Shown piece by piece: positions 22,290 to 34,700 of a DNA stretch of 64,000 nucleotides. The stretch is from Antedon mediterranea (lineage: Eukaryota > Echinodermata > Crinoidea > Comatulida > Antedonidae), in assembly GCF_964355755.1 (NCBI RefSeq), contig NC_092678.1:7846922-7910921 (forward strand). The letters run 5' to 3'. Position numbers and translations under genes: made by a program. Under the pieces are notes generated by a model that ran no database searches, had not been told where the DNA came from, and was given only the letters and a program-made list of their open reading frames with translations. How positions within the stretch are numbered: the stretch's first letter is position 1; each line of letters begins with the position of its first letter.

Positions 22290-22760
22290 TCACAGTTAAA
22301 CAGTTGCCATTGGAGAATAAATTTATTGAAAGGAAGAAAGCGTTAACAGAGTTGCCATTGGAAAATATAGCTATTGAAAGGAAGAAGTCACAGTATTAAC
22401 AGAGCTGCCATTTGAGAATAAAGTTATTGAAAGACAGAAAGGTTTAACAAAGTTGCCATTGGAAAATAGAGTTATTGAAGGAAGAAAGCGTTTAACAGAG
22501 CTGACATTGGAAAATAGAGTTATTGAAAGGAAGAAAGCGTTTAACAGAGTTGCCATTGGAAAATAGAGTTATTGAAAGGAAGAAATCCCTGTAACAGAGC
22601 TGCCATTGGAAAATAAAGTTATTGGAAAAAGAAATTGCACAAACGCTATTGAAAAGTTCCAGAATTGTAATTTAAAAAGATTGTTATAACAGAGATTCCG
22701 CTGGAGGACATGGTTATTTAAAGGAAAAAATTGCAGTAACATAGATGTCATTGAAAATAT
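22290..22760. repeat. 49-bp minisatellite downstream of RAF
   Basis: Repeats of AACAGAGTTGCCATTGGAAA, ATAGAGTTATTGAAAGGAAG and AAAGCGTTT, about eight recognisable copies with more diverged ones towards 22.9 kb. The frames that appear on the minus strand come from this array and are not genes. Confidence 0.8.
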
Positions 22761-24424
22761 AGTTTTTTGAAAAAGAGATTGCAATAATACAGATGTCATT
22801 GAAAGTTTCATTATTATTATTAGAGAATGTGCCATTCTGAAGGTATTACTTATAAGCAGAGGTTGTCGTAACAGAGTTGAAAAAACAATGAATGCTCTGA
22901 AGTATGAAAACATCGTTTGATAGAGAAAATGGCAAATGTGCTGATGTCATACTCTTGTTTAGATATACATTAATAGAAAAAAGAATATTCACTACTGTTG
23001 ACTGACAGTGTGTAATAGCTGGGTTGGAAATAAGTTCCATTCAAGTAGACAATTCACCATTTGAAATGAATAGCTGGAAGTGGCTGTTGCCACAAGAGAA
23101 GGAAAAGTTTTTAAAAAATAATTTCATGTGAGAGGAAAGGTTATTGCATTATTACATTAAGTTGTATGCTTTTAAATTTCCAATGTTTGTAAAATGGGAA
23201 GCAGTTTCTTCTATGTTACACCGACTCTGGTAAAATATTTTCGTTTTATGTTCAATACTGATCTATTGTTGGTCTGCAGTTGGTTGTGCAAACTGTTAAT
23301 AAGAAAATAAGAACTTTTCGAAGACTTCTCATCTAAGTGTTACAGTCGTATGCACATGTTTTTTTAACGCATTGGTGTTGTGATAGCTTCCCATACTTTT
23401 GTGGAAACGCCAAGTTTTGAAATTACGAGTATTTGTTTGTTTAAACATACATTAAGCTCTGTTTATGTTTTGGGAGAAAAGAAAAGCCCATATAACAATC
23501 TTGACTACGAGCTTGGACGTACGCTCCTAGCAGCAAGATAGCGGAAATTAACGAAGACTGCCATATGTAAATTATTCTAATGTATTTATATGAATTCATA
23601 AACGTCACTTCCTCTGCTTTGTCCCATGACGTCACAACAAAGTGAAGGTAAGCTGTGCACATAGATTGTCAAATACAGTTAGTTGTCAGTGTTGTTGTAA
23701 TTTCCGACCCCCGGCTTGTAATCCTGTTCGGTGGATGCTATTGTAATTTTATATTTACTATAAAGAGTGTTCTCAATTTATACTTAACACATATTTGTCA
23801 TAATTTATTGCAGACCTTATTGTTTTCTTTTCTCACGAGTATGTCATATTTAGATAGAATTTGGTATTAGACGCATATAATGTGCATAGTGAACTGCTAA
23901 TATAGAATAAATGTTATGTTATTTCGGTTTTAATTCGGTATGTATAGTTGAGTACAATAATTTGCATAAATATTTTTAAATATATGTCGTTTTGATGTAT
24001 TAACGAGAAATGACGTTTAAAACTTAACATTTTTGTATTAATTCATAGATATTATCTGCAAATACGAATGTATTGACTGTAAATATATATAGATTAATCT
24101 CTACGAGAGAAAAAGCGCCGCTGGTGGCCCTTTGCAAAGACGAATAGATAGTTCGGTAGCAAGAGGTATAATAGGCCTAATGTGAACTCTTGCTTGAATG
24201 ATTATACTTAGCTCGTTATATTATGCAATGCTAGGTTAAACCTTATTAAAGAGTTGGGGATTTTGAGAGGAGTAAAAAGTTTAGATAAGTCGTATGATAG
24301 GTCAAAATAATTATGAAGTAAAAAAACCCGCAGTGCAATACACATAATAATTCATATAAAATGCCGTGTGGGGAAAATACACTTCTGTTTCGTTATCATG
24401 GGTAATACAGATTAACGTTGTTGC

Positions 24425-24675
24425 AACTTCGTTCCCACTAAACCGTGGTTTGCACTTGGACGCATATATAATTTGACCAATCACGGCGAAATAGAACATC
24501 TGAATTCTCGCTTGTGATTGGTCAACTCCTTTTCGTTTCGTTTACTTTGCGTCCAGATAGGAACCAAGCTTTAGAACGTACACGTAACGCAAGTATTTTG
24601 ACCAGTGACGCTGGATGACCATCCGAAATGTACCTTGTGATTGGTTAACTTACTTACGTTGCACGTACATACGTT
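24425..24675. repeat. Foldback region with GACCAATCAC arms
   Basis: TTGACCAATCACGGCG pairs with GTGATTGGTCAA, and CACTTGGACGCA pairs imperfectly with TTGCGTCCAGATAGGAACC. A related sequence occurs at 3048-3115. Probably a diverged MITE. Confidence 0.45.
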
Positions 24676-25079
24676 CTTTAAAGAATGACTCTTTGAGTCG
24701 TGCGTTGGGATATTATGAATTTGGGTAGAAAGGAACTATGCGACATGAATAATGTTACAGATAATTATATTTTGGTAGTGATGTAAGTTTTAAAAAGGAT
24801 TCAATCTGCATATTCAACAACATTTAATTCTGGCCTTAAGAATAATAATATATTAGTTATGTTGGTCACTGTGACTGTTTAGGCCACCATATAAGAACTG
24901 CTGATGAAGTGCTTTAGCTACCGTCTGTTGGTGAACTTATGTACTGCAACGAATGTATTTGGCCATTAAAAGTAATAAATGCGGTGTAAATTTCCATTTT
25001 CTAAAGCAGGTGTCTTTGAGTTTTTTGTGTTGCTACATACTGGAGATAAAGTTGGGATATGAAGAGTCAAAAATACAAA

Positions 25080-25600
25080 CGCTTTATAAATAGATGGACT
25101 TGAACGGTATGTGCGCCCTACATTTGCTTCCATTCACACTTTCAAACACCAGTGGTGTGAAACAAGGTTGTGTACTAGCATGAACTCATTTCGGAATTTT
25201 TCTGGCTGGTTTTAGTCTCGTGAAACGCGACTCTACAGCTCACTATGTCAGTCGGATGGTCGGTAAACACTAACTCAAATTTGAGCACGCGACTGCAACC
25301 ATGTATATGACCTTATTCTTTCTACACGTTCCTTGACCCAACTGGCATTTTGTCTCTATCTGGGAATCTTTTTAAACTTTTACGTTTGAAAGCATGTACT
25401 GACCCTAACTAACGTACGCGATAACCAGTGATGGTGATTGTACGGCACGGATACAGATACAGATTAGAAGCTTTAAGTGAATGAACTTCTCTACGCGGAT
25501 GATACTGCAATTGTTGCGCACTCAGTATGTGATTCTATCCAGTGGAAATATACCACCACCAGCCATCAATATAAAAAAAGTTAATAACAAACTAGATGCC
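25080..25600 (+). pseudogene. Degraded non-LTR reverse transcriptase fragment
   Basis: Pieces in different frames resemble RT motifs: SGVKQGCVLA near 25150, a NLFKLLRLKA segment near 25370, then NELLYADDTAIVAHSV with the catalytic YADD near 25480. Stops and frame changes separate them. A copy of the GTCGGTCGG foldback repeat interrupts it at 25213-25305. It is the remnant of an older LINE between RAF and the Gypsy element. Confidence 0.6.
25213..25305. repeat. Second copy of the GTCGGTCGG foldback repeat
   Basis: AGTCTCGTGAAACGCGACTC and CTCACTATGTCAGTCGGATG, ending in GAGCACGCGACT. It matches the copy at 9010-9098 and splits the LINE fragment. Confidence 0.55.
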
Positions 25601-25789
25601 GAGATATTTGCCGGATTGAAAAAAAGAAAAAGCTCTCCGTTCGTCAATCTTCTGTTAAAAAAAAGTTTTCCTTATTACATATTAATCATGCTTGGCCTTG
25701 TTCATATTGGGTAAACAACTCTTTAAAGAATACCCTGGTTAGAACTGATTTCATACGAGGAAAGTTCGGGTTGTCGGCCTCCCGGGCCA

Positions 25790-26068
25790 TGTGAGAGAGT
25801 CGATTCAGAGCACTGGACCTGAACGGACGCATGAGCCTCCTTCTCATATTGTTGTACTGTACCTGTAATTTTTATACTTTGTCTTGTGGATATTTCATTG
25901 ATTTACTTCGATTATGAAGGGTGAGTTTTGAATAAAGCAATTGGAACCGGATTTATTGTGTAGTCTTTTATTTGATTATTTTGACGTAGACCAACTAGAT
26001 AAGTCGGTGGGACACACCTGCTGCCGAACCCGGAGGTTCTTAACGTGACCTAATCTAAAAACGTTACA
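25790..26068 (+). repeat. 5' LTR
   Basis: Begins TGTGAGAGAGTCGATTCAG and ends AAAAACGTTACA (TG...CA). It differs from the 3' LTR by two substitutions over about 279 aligned bases. It contains AATAAAG, a likely poly(A) signal. Confidence 0.85.
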
Positions 26069-26069
26069 T

Positions 26070-26087
26070 TGGTGTCAGAAGTGGGAT
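26070..26087 (+). other. Primer binding site, tRNA-Leu type
   Basis: TGGTGTCAGAAGTGGGAT, one base after the LTR, is complementary to the 3' end of animal tRNA-Leu (ATCCCACTTCTGACA plus CCA). Confidence 0.8.
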
Positions 26088-27594
26088 TTAGTTGGTTCTA
26101 CTGTGATTTAGGAAACAGTTAGTGTTACCTTAGAAAAATTAGGCTCACTTTAAATTGTTAAAACTAGATGGTACGCTCGCTTCGCTCGCGTACCATCTAG
26201 ATCGTGCCCACAGATGGTTCTCGAATACATAATAATTTCAGCGTTAAAAAACTGACGATTTCAAATGTACAATAATGCAGGACAATAAGACACTGTGATT
26301 TATGTACTCAACTAAAATTAGCACCCTGGGAATTACTTCCGAAAGAGAAACTTGTCGCAAAATGAGACCAATTGTTTAAGTCAAATTTAAACAAACTTAA
26401 TTTGTGTTTTGTATGTAACATTATGGTTGAGGGATGGGGAAGAGGATGGGTGCAAAGAGGAACAATTTTTAAATATATTCTTTATCCATCTAGTAACGAA
26501 ATATTAATCGTGTTCATGTTTTACAAATAATATACCACTAAACACAGTAAAACTTTGCGATGTAATTGAAACTATCACCGTCCTAGTCGATTGAAATAGT
26601 ACAGTAGGCCTACATGTAACGATACACTACGACGACATATATGTTTATATAATGTTAAACAATTTGTGAAAACCACCTCTCTATTCGGGGCAAATCATAA
26701 ATTCGATTTAATCGTTAAAAAATATTAAATTATCTAACTCAACTTAATTAGTAGGCCTAATGGTTTTCAATTGTTTCTAGAGCCAATTCATACTTAAGTT
26801 GGTTCCTACCCTACCCACCCGAAGTTGTTGTTGATCCTTCGTACCACCGTAGGCCTATCCTCTACTGGCTTTACAACGCTACTCATGCCAGTGAGGGAAG
26901 GGTGATGATGTGGGTGGTTCCCGGGGTGGTTTAACTGCAATAATAAAGATGTGTACATAATATACGCCCGCGGCGACAGAACGCTAGCTCATTATTATCC
27001 GTTAAAAAAAATCTATATCCAACCTCTGCAGCACAGATTGAAAAAAAAAATGGATCGAATTTCTGTTATGAGTATACAGCACTTGCCTTTACGACGCCTG
27101 AGGGAATAGACATTGGAATGTTCCATTCATCGCAAATCAATACATTTGTATAAACGTATATTAAATCTATCAAAATAGTATTTTTTTAAAGAAAATCGGC
27201 CTGTCTTCAACATTATGATGCTGTACTCGAGCTGTTCAACCGGTTTTCAGCCATTAAAAACAATTATCGTAGGAGGAGATAGGAAAATGCGAATCATCCT
27301 CGTATTATCGTCTGCGGGTATTTTTCAAGACGGACATCCATTAGACAGTGTATACCACGATCGAAAAACACCCCTATTTGGGGCAAATCGTTGAACCTAA
27401 ATTCGTTTTAATCGTCAATAACTAATTATCTAACTCAATTTAATTAGTAAACAGGGTTACATCAGGTGGTTAAAATCAGTACCGAAAGTACGAACCAACT
27501 TTACATACCATCGAGTAAAAATTCTAGAAATAAGGCGCGATTTACCGAATTTTGCCCTTACGTAAATTTATATATAGATTGTTATACTGTAATT
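26088..27594 (+). other. Gypsy leader before gag
   Basis: About 1.5 kb without a recognisable gene, unusually long for the family. It holds a 13-bp perfect palindrome at 26164-26200 and two diverged direct copies of an about 90-bp segment (near 26670-26760 and 27358-27447, both with GGGGCAAATC and TTATCTAACTCAA). These may be traces of another small insertion. Confidence 0.55.
26164..26200. repeat. Perfect 13-bp hairpin
   Basis: CTAGATGGTACGC and its exact reverse complement GCGTACCATCTAG flank an 11-base loop, TCGCTTCGCTC, that is itself nearly symmetrical. Confidence 0.85.
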
Positions 27595-29301
27595 ATGAAT
27601 AACACACTCAAGTCAATACAGGACGAAATAGAAAGGCTAGAACAACGAGAAATAAATACAACATTTATGTCGTGGTTAAGGCTAGAACGAGAGACACCGG
27701 TGGAACCTGATACCCGGTTATCTGATCCTGAACAGCCAAAACACACTTCATTCATGTTGGACGAGAACCGAGTCAATGAACCTGAATCAGGCTACCGTTC
27801 TGTAGGTCTTCTACAACACGGGGAACGAGCGCCTGTAAAGTTACGGACTGACTTCGGTATTACAGTTAGGCCTAACCTGAATGATTATGCAGAATTTGAA
27901 CAGAATCTAGAACGGGAATACAGGAGAGTGGGTGTATCAACGCCTACCTCTAGGGTAGTAGAACCCCCGCTACCTTATTATCCTAGGGACAACCAGACAA
28001 ACCCGGACTTGGGCCAAGGCTCAAGTTATATTCCCGAACAGGAACGAGGCTACAGTCATGTAATTGACCAGGGCAGTGTATACGAGCCTAGGCCGTATGG
28101 GTCCGGTACAGAAACAGAAGATCTGCTCCAGTCTCTTAGGCTGGATGAACCTGGGAGGTATCCTGTCACTAGTACAAAGTCGAACGAGGGCTTAATGAAC
28201 GAAGTACAGGATTTCCCGCAAAGCTTTGTATCCGAACGAGCTGAAAAGAGAAAGACCTCTGGCGATGATCCGGTTGTAGAGGACGGGAGTATGTGCAAAG
28301 ATTCGAATAGGCCTACCAGGCGCTCTAGTGTAATAACGGGTGGTCGTTATAGCGACGGCTATGAAAGTAGTCCCAAGAAGGTGACGATCCAGCCAAAGGA
28401 AACAGAGAAAATCGAACCAGTATTTATCCCTCCCTGGCCTCTAAAGCGGGACAATGCAGTGTATGGGAAAGAGGCGTTTGAACGAGTATTTGGTGAAGTT
28501 ATGAAACGACCGGTAGTGAATCCAGATCGTTATGAGGGAAAGACACCGTGGTACGAGTATCAGCGACATTTTAATTCATGTAGGCTAGCAAACGGTTGGA
28601 CAGACGAACAGGCTGCGACGTTTTTAGCTGCTAGCTGTTGGGGTGCTAGGAAATTTCCCGAACCAGAAGTACACGTATGCAGAACTGTCTGCAGCCTTAG
28701 AGAGGCGATATGGGACCGCGCAACAGAAGGAAAACTTTCTTCTAGAATTGCGGGTTCGTCGACAGAAAGTTGATGAGAGTTATCAGAGGCTTGGCCAGAA
28801 TATCCGAGAGTTGGCAGCTCATGCTTATTCAGACCTTCCCGAGCCACAGAGAGAACGATTGGCCAAAGGTCATTCTTAGAGGCTGTAGAAGACTCGGAGG
28901 TACGAGAAGGAATTTTTCGAGCATGTCCAAAAACTCTAGATGAGGCAATAACCGCTGCATTGAACGTTGAAGGATTCCAGAAATTAGAGAATAGCCGCCG
29001 GCCAGCGAAGCCTAAATACGTAAGGACATTACAAGAAGACGAAAGTGGAAAGCGGATTAAGAAGCTCGAAGAGACAGTGGAGAATTTAAGGAAGCAGGTC
29101 GCCTCTCCTCAACGTTTACCTGATGACCGGCGAAGAGCAGAGAGGCCACCGATGAACGTCCATTGGAACAGGATGAACCAGGGAAGAGACCGAACTTGCT
29201 TTCGTTGTGGAGAAAGAGGGCATTTCGCAAGAAATTGCAGGAATCGTAGACCCGATCGTTATAATCCGTTTCAGGGAAACGAGCAGCAACTGACCCGGTA
29301 G
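27595..29301 (+). pseudogene. Gypsy gag, frameshifted
   Basis: The start chosen is the ATG at 27595 (MNNTLKSI). A long, poorly conserved, charged N-terminal part runs to about 28640, where the frame changes. A capsid-like helical segment (YTYAELSAALERRYG) follows in a second frame to about 28866, and a third frame runs to 29301. The third part holds a coiled-coil-like stretch and a CCHC zinc knuckle, CFRCGERGHFARNC, near 29200. Two frame breaks make it unable to give one protein. Gag would package the element RNA. Confidence 0.8.
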
Positions 29302-29416
29302 CCCGCGGGAAAGTTGATGTACAGAAAGGGCATCGAAGTACGAATAAGGGGAAAAAGCGGAACGGGAACAGGTACGCCAGAGTACGAGTTATTTCGACCC
29401 GAAGGATTGACTATAT

Positions 29417-29773
29417 GTGAAAACTACAATCAATGGCTTGGAGATTCCTTTGTTGATTGATACTGGAGCTACAGATACGCTGCTTTCTGCTTCCTTATTC
29501 CGGCAATTGCCGTTAAAACAGAAGCCAAAACTTAAGCCACACTCTGTCGGCATTCGCCAGATAGACGGAGGAGCGTTGAAAGCGATAGGCCAGGCTTGTA
29601 TGGAGCTAAAGGTTGGTAAGAGAACATGCGAATTGAACGTGTTGGTAGCGGACATCCAGATATCCGGCATATTGGGAATGGATTTTCTACTTAAAACCAA
29701 TGCAGTGATCGATACACGAGAATTAGCGTTGATAATAGGGGATGAACGAGTACGGTGTTTCTATCCAGAAGTA
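29417..29773 (+). pseudogene. Gypsy aspartic protease, cut off by nested insertion
   Basis: Contains the catalytic LLIDTGATDTLL motif near 29455 and the flap/C-terminal motif ISGILGMDFL near 29660, the two hallmarks of retropepsins. It lies in a different frame from the end of gag. The reading frame runs a further 90 nt to 29866 inside the inserted transposon, but the Gypsy sequence ends at 29771. Confidence 0.85.
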
Positions 29774-29850
29774 GTGGAGTCTGTTAGGGATATTTTGGTT
29801 CACTTTTTTCCAAAAGCATCAAATTTGGTATACAGGTTGCCCACCCTATA

Positions 29851-30868
29851 CAAATTAAATTTTTGATGGGCGCCAAGCAAAATGACCCCTTGGGTCACCT
29901 AATTTGCATAATTTTAAATGGCGGACACTTTCGCTTAAACAGTCTATATCTCTGAAACTACTGGTCATAGAGAGTTGATTTTTAGCTCAAAATGTTCAGA
30001 ACATAAACATTCCTATTTACTCTAATGAAGTATTTTTGAAAAAATTGACCGGAAGTACCAGTTTTAACCTTTGACCCATATTTTAAGGCATTGCCATATC
30101 TCAGTAAATAGTTGTCACAGACAGTTTATTTAAGTGTCAAATTGTTCAGAATATATATGTTATTATTTAGTTTAATGAAACATTTTATCCAAAAATGACC
30201 GGAAGTACTCAGTTTTGCCTTTGACCGTTACGGTGTAATTACCAACCTTGTTATGGTTAATATATTTTGATATCCATAAAACTACTTGTCATAGAGAGTT
30301 AATGTTGGTGTCAAAATGTTCAGAACATAAACATTTCTATTTACTATAATAAAGTTTTTTCTAAAATAATGACCAGAAATACCATATTTGACCTTTGACC
30401 TGTTTTTTCAGGCAAATTGCCATATCACATTATTGGGTTGGCGTGGAAAGTTCATTTTGGTGTCAGATTGTTCAGAATATTATATGTTACTATTATGTTT
30501 AATAGAAGATTTTTCCAAAAAATGTCAGGAAGTACAGTTGACCTGTTACATACATAAAATTTTAAATTGGTTCAAGTTAACTGTATATTAATATTATTTT
30601 GCAATCCACTTTTGAGCACTTGTCGAAGATGGCTACTTGCATGTGCAATTGAACGAAGTATACTGAATGAAGTTGAATATAGTCCTATTTGTAGTGAGTC
30701 TAGAGTAATGCAAATGAGAGAAAATTGTATAGACAAAAAATACCCAATCTCATTCTCATCTAATCGAGTACTTAAATGAAGTCTTCTACACATTTAGCAA
30801 TAATGTTTACTGATGAAATCTATTCAAGTTTTGTTTTGGAAAGTTAGTGTTTCCATCACTTGTGTTTG
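29851..30868 (+). repeat. Left arm of foldback element
   Basis: Inverted copy of 36769-37810. Internal units are marked by GACCGGAAGTACCAGTTTTA (about 30047), GACCGGAAGTACTCAGTTTT (about 30199) and GACCAGAAATACCATATTTG (about 30371). Confidence 0.85.
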
Positions 30869-30959
30869 TTTGGTTGTTACATTCAGGGTAATTGTCCTAT
30901 ATTGCATTTCTTCGCTGAGTATCTTTCTTTAATTAAGTATAGTTAAGTTTGTTCATGAC

Positions 30960-31437
30960 CAAATTAACGGCAAAACACCACATCAAACAATGGAATACTT
31001 TTATTTAATTACACATAATGCTAGTACCAGATTTAGTAATAGATATAATTTTGCAATTCCGAAAGCTCGCACAGATGCTGGTAAATTTAGAATTTCTTTT
31101 AATGGAGCTCAACTTTGGAATAATTTACCCTTAGTTATAAAATGTACCTCTTCTAGATTTAAATTCATAAATGAAGTTAAATGTTTACTTTTACAAAAAT
31201 ATTAATGTTAGCCCTTGTTTACGTTATTTCTTTCATATAGTTGCTGTTTCTTTCTTATTGAATTATTGTTGATAGATGAAAATGTATGCATTATGACTAA
31301 TTTATTTTTTGTGACAGAAGTCAAACCTTGATTAGCGAAAGCTATTTTTTGGCTCCTTTTCACACACACATACATTTTATTGTATTGTACTATTTATGTA
31401 TGATGATGTGAATAAAGTTGATATAAGTATAAGTTTA
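30960..31437 (+). pseudogene. 5'-truncated LINE 3' end
   Basis: The frame at 30990-31205 codes for NRYNFAIPKARTDAGKFRIS and FNGAQLWNNLPLVIK. This is the conserved C-terminal tail of CR1/L2-type LINE reverse transcriptases (IP..RT..GK..F...G..LWN.LP). It is followed by a 3' UTR ending GTGAATAAAGTTGATATAAG. Only the end of the ORF is present. Confidence 0.65.
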
Positions 31438-31766
31438 AAGGGCCTTCAAACTAGGGTATAACCTACTAATTAAAAGGATGGACATTTTCGGGATGCACAA
31501 TATAAAAACTAGACTACTGTTGCCATATCACGAACCACAACTGAAAAATATATTTTTTCCACCAGACCTAAAGTAATCCTTGGTCCGCCAAACTTGGCAG
31601 AATTCTTGAATTTTAATTTTTTTAAATTTGGCCATCATCTGGACACGATTTGGGTATTACAGTTTTGTTACTTATGACATTACGCCTTAGTATCATCTTT
31701 TTCATTATTGCCTTTTTACTTGATTTTTGGTTGATTAGTAAACAGTCAACTTTTGAGCATTGAACA

Positions 31767-34700
31767 ATGAACACCGCCGTATTTTTGCTCTGTTGTGTCT
31801 CGTTTATTTCATTTACTTACTCGTTTACCCCAACACAATATCCCTTTAATGATGATCACGAAGTGTTTTGGAGTGGATATGGATGCAATTGTGACAACAA
31901 TTTTCACCAATCTTTGTATAAATACGTGAATTTTAGCACAATAAGCTTAGGCCGGCAGAGCGAATTTCAAAGAATAGCATTACCGGTGTGTGAAGGGGTC
32001 TGTGTAGTCAGCTGTCCAGGTCAGTATGCAAATGTTAAATGGAGCCTAGTTGAAATGGAATATACAAAGCGTTCTATGAACAACTTTGTGCAATATTTTT
32101 TCTACTATTTTACCGATGCAGTCTACATTCGATTTATTCTTGACGACGATTTTCATCCGATACCATTTTCTTATTCAAAATGTGCAATAACCAGCTGTCC
32201 AGGTCAGTATGTTAAGTGGAACCAAGTCGAATTGGAACTTACACAACGTTCTATGAACAACTTTGTGCAATACTTTTTCTACTATTTTAATGATGCTGTT
32301 TACATTGACGACGATTTTCATCCGATACCTATTTATTATTCAAAATGTGCAATAACAATAACTGGCCTTACATCATTACAAGTACGAAAGAAATCGAAGT
32401 TTAAATTCCTTGGCAGGGCTGTGTCATACTATTCAAATTCGGTTAGTACTCTACGTATTTGGTCTGTTGTACTTGGAGGGGACATAGAAGTCAATCCTGG
32501 CCCGAATGCTACTAATTCGAACAACAAAAGTAGCTCTTTAAAGGTGTACTACCAAAACGTTCGTAGTGTAAAAAATAAAATGGAATCATATAAATCGGAA
32601 TTGTTTAGTCACATGTGCACAAGATACATAGACGTTGTAGCATTAACTGAAACCTGGTTAAATAACACTGTAATTGATTGTGAACTGTCTTTAGATGGCT
32701 TTAATCTATATCGCAGGGACCGGCAAGAGGACAAGAGAGGCGGTGGAGTTTTACTCTTAATTAACAACAAATACAGGTCGTGTCGTCTCATTAAGTTTGA
32801 AGATGAAAGTCAAGAACTAATGTGGGTCAAAATTCAACTGTCTAGAAAAAAATGTTTAATTATTGGTATATATTATCGCCCACCATCGGCACCTAAATCT
32901 CAAATCGATCGTCTCTGTGAATCTATAAACAATGTGCAATATGAATTTCAGGGTTTCAATCATGACGTTATGTTATTAGGAGATTTTAATCTACCTGAGA
33001 TAAAATGGCGTTTGAATAGTTATAATAAGTGCAATATTGTAGAATGTGAAGCTCCCGACAACTCCAATGGCAAATTTTTTATAGATAATATTTTACAGGG
33101 TAATAATTTTAATCAATTTGTATATTTTCCGACATGTGCCGATCACACTCTTGATCTTGTCTTGTGCAATACTATATGCCATGAAGTTTCATTCGGTGAA
33201 GATATTTTCACTTCTGATCACTGTGCAATAAATTTTAAATATCCTATAGAGTTTAACAAACACCTTATCAATAATGACGATCGATTGTTATATAATTTTA
33301 AAAAACTTAACAAATTAGATTTTATACAAACACTTTCTCATATTCCTTGGAATTTACTTGATCTTGCCGTTGACATTGATGAGGCAGTTAATTTATTTTA
33401 TGATTTTATTTTTGCTACTATCAAAGATCTTGTCCCTGTTTTCAGACCTAAGAGAAAACTCCCACCATGGTTTGATAATGAGCTCTACACTGCTTTGAAA
33501 TCTAAAGAATCATATTTTAGAGAAAAAAAACGTAATCCAAATAGGTTAAATATTGAAAATTTTCGATTTGCTAGGTCAAATTTTAAACGACTTTGTAGAT
33601 TTAAGTATCGTACCTATGTTAATTCATTATGTTGTAATTTAAGTTGTAATCCGAAACGTTTTTGGTCTTGGATAAAATCCTCAAGAAAAAATAATAATAA
33701 CATTCCTTCGGAACTACATTTTAATAATCAGTCAGCTTACACTGTAAAAGACAAAGCAAACTTACTTAACCAATTTTTTTTTTATTCTGTTTTTAGTCCT
33801 GTTAACAAAGATTTGGATGTTCCTAATCTTCCTGAATATCCCATCGATTGCTTATCTAAACTTGAGTTTAATCAGGAGGTTATAGAAAAGCACATTAATG
33901 AAATTGATTCTCATAAGGCTTCAGGTAATGATGGTCTAAGTAATATTGTTTTGTCTTTAGCTGCCAAACCTCTTTCTTTCCCTTGTAAAATTTTATTTGA
34001 AAGATGCATTTCTGAGAAACGTTTTCCGATAAAATGGAAGCAAGCTAACGTGTGCCCTATCTTTAAAGCTGGTTCTAAATCTGATGTACGCAATTATAGA
34101 CCGGTTTCATTGTTGCCAACTATTTCTAAAGTTTTTGAAAAAATTGTTCACGACCAAATTTTTAAACATATATCACCAGTTATTAGTGACCATCAACACG
34201 GATTTTACCCAGGAAGGTCTTGTGAAACAAATTTGTCTGTTCTGTTGTCACATGCGTATGACGCAATAAATGCAAAAGGGCAATGCGAAGTTGTATATAC
34301 AGACATGGCTAAAGCCTTTGACAGGGTCTCCCATAAGTTGCTCTTGTTTAAACTTCAACAATTTGGTCTAAATCACGATTTAATTTTATTTTTTACAAGT
34401 TATTTATCGGACAGGTTTCAGAGAGTCACTTTTGATGGTAACGCGTCTGAATGGCTTCCAGTTTTATCTGGAGTGCCTCAGGGGTCTATTTTGGGGCCTC
34501 TTTTTTTCATTATGTTTATTAACGATTTTTCCTTTGTTCCTCGTCATTCTAATGTTCTTATGTTTGCTGACGATATCAAATTATTTAAGTCTATACAAAC
34601 TTTAAATGATATGTTGTTGTTACAAGAAGACGTTGACAGACTCATTCACTGGTGCGACACTTGGAATATGTCAGTCAATGCCTCTAAATGCAAATCAATG

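Larger units (their letters stand above)
20511..25079 (+). other. RAF 3' UTR and downstream region
   Basis: No further gene recognised. Candidate poly(A) signals AATAAA lie at 20774-20779 and 21342-21347, but several more occur downstream, so the transcript end cannot be fixed from sequence. Open frames at 20829-21134 and 21897-22124 have no similarity. A 49-bp minisatellite and a foldback region are listed separately. Confidence 0.5.

Noticed and set aside
29772-29773. A TA target duplication (Tc1/mariner type) for the nested transposon
   Set aside because: It would leave the Gypsy reading frame shifted, whereas a 3-bp AAG duplication does not.
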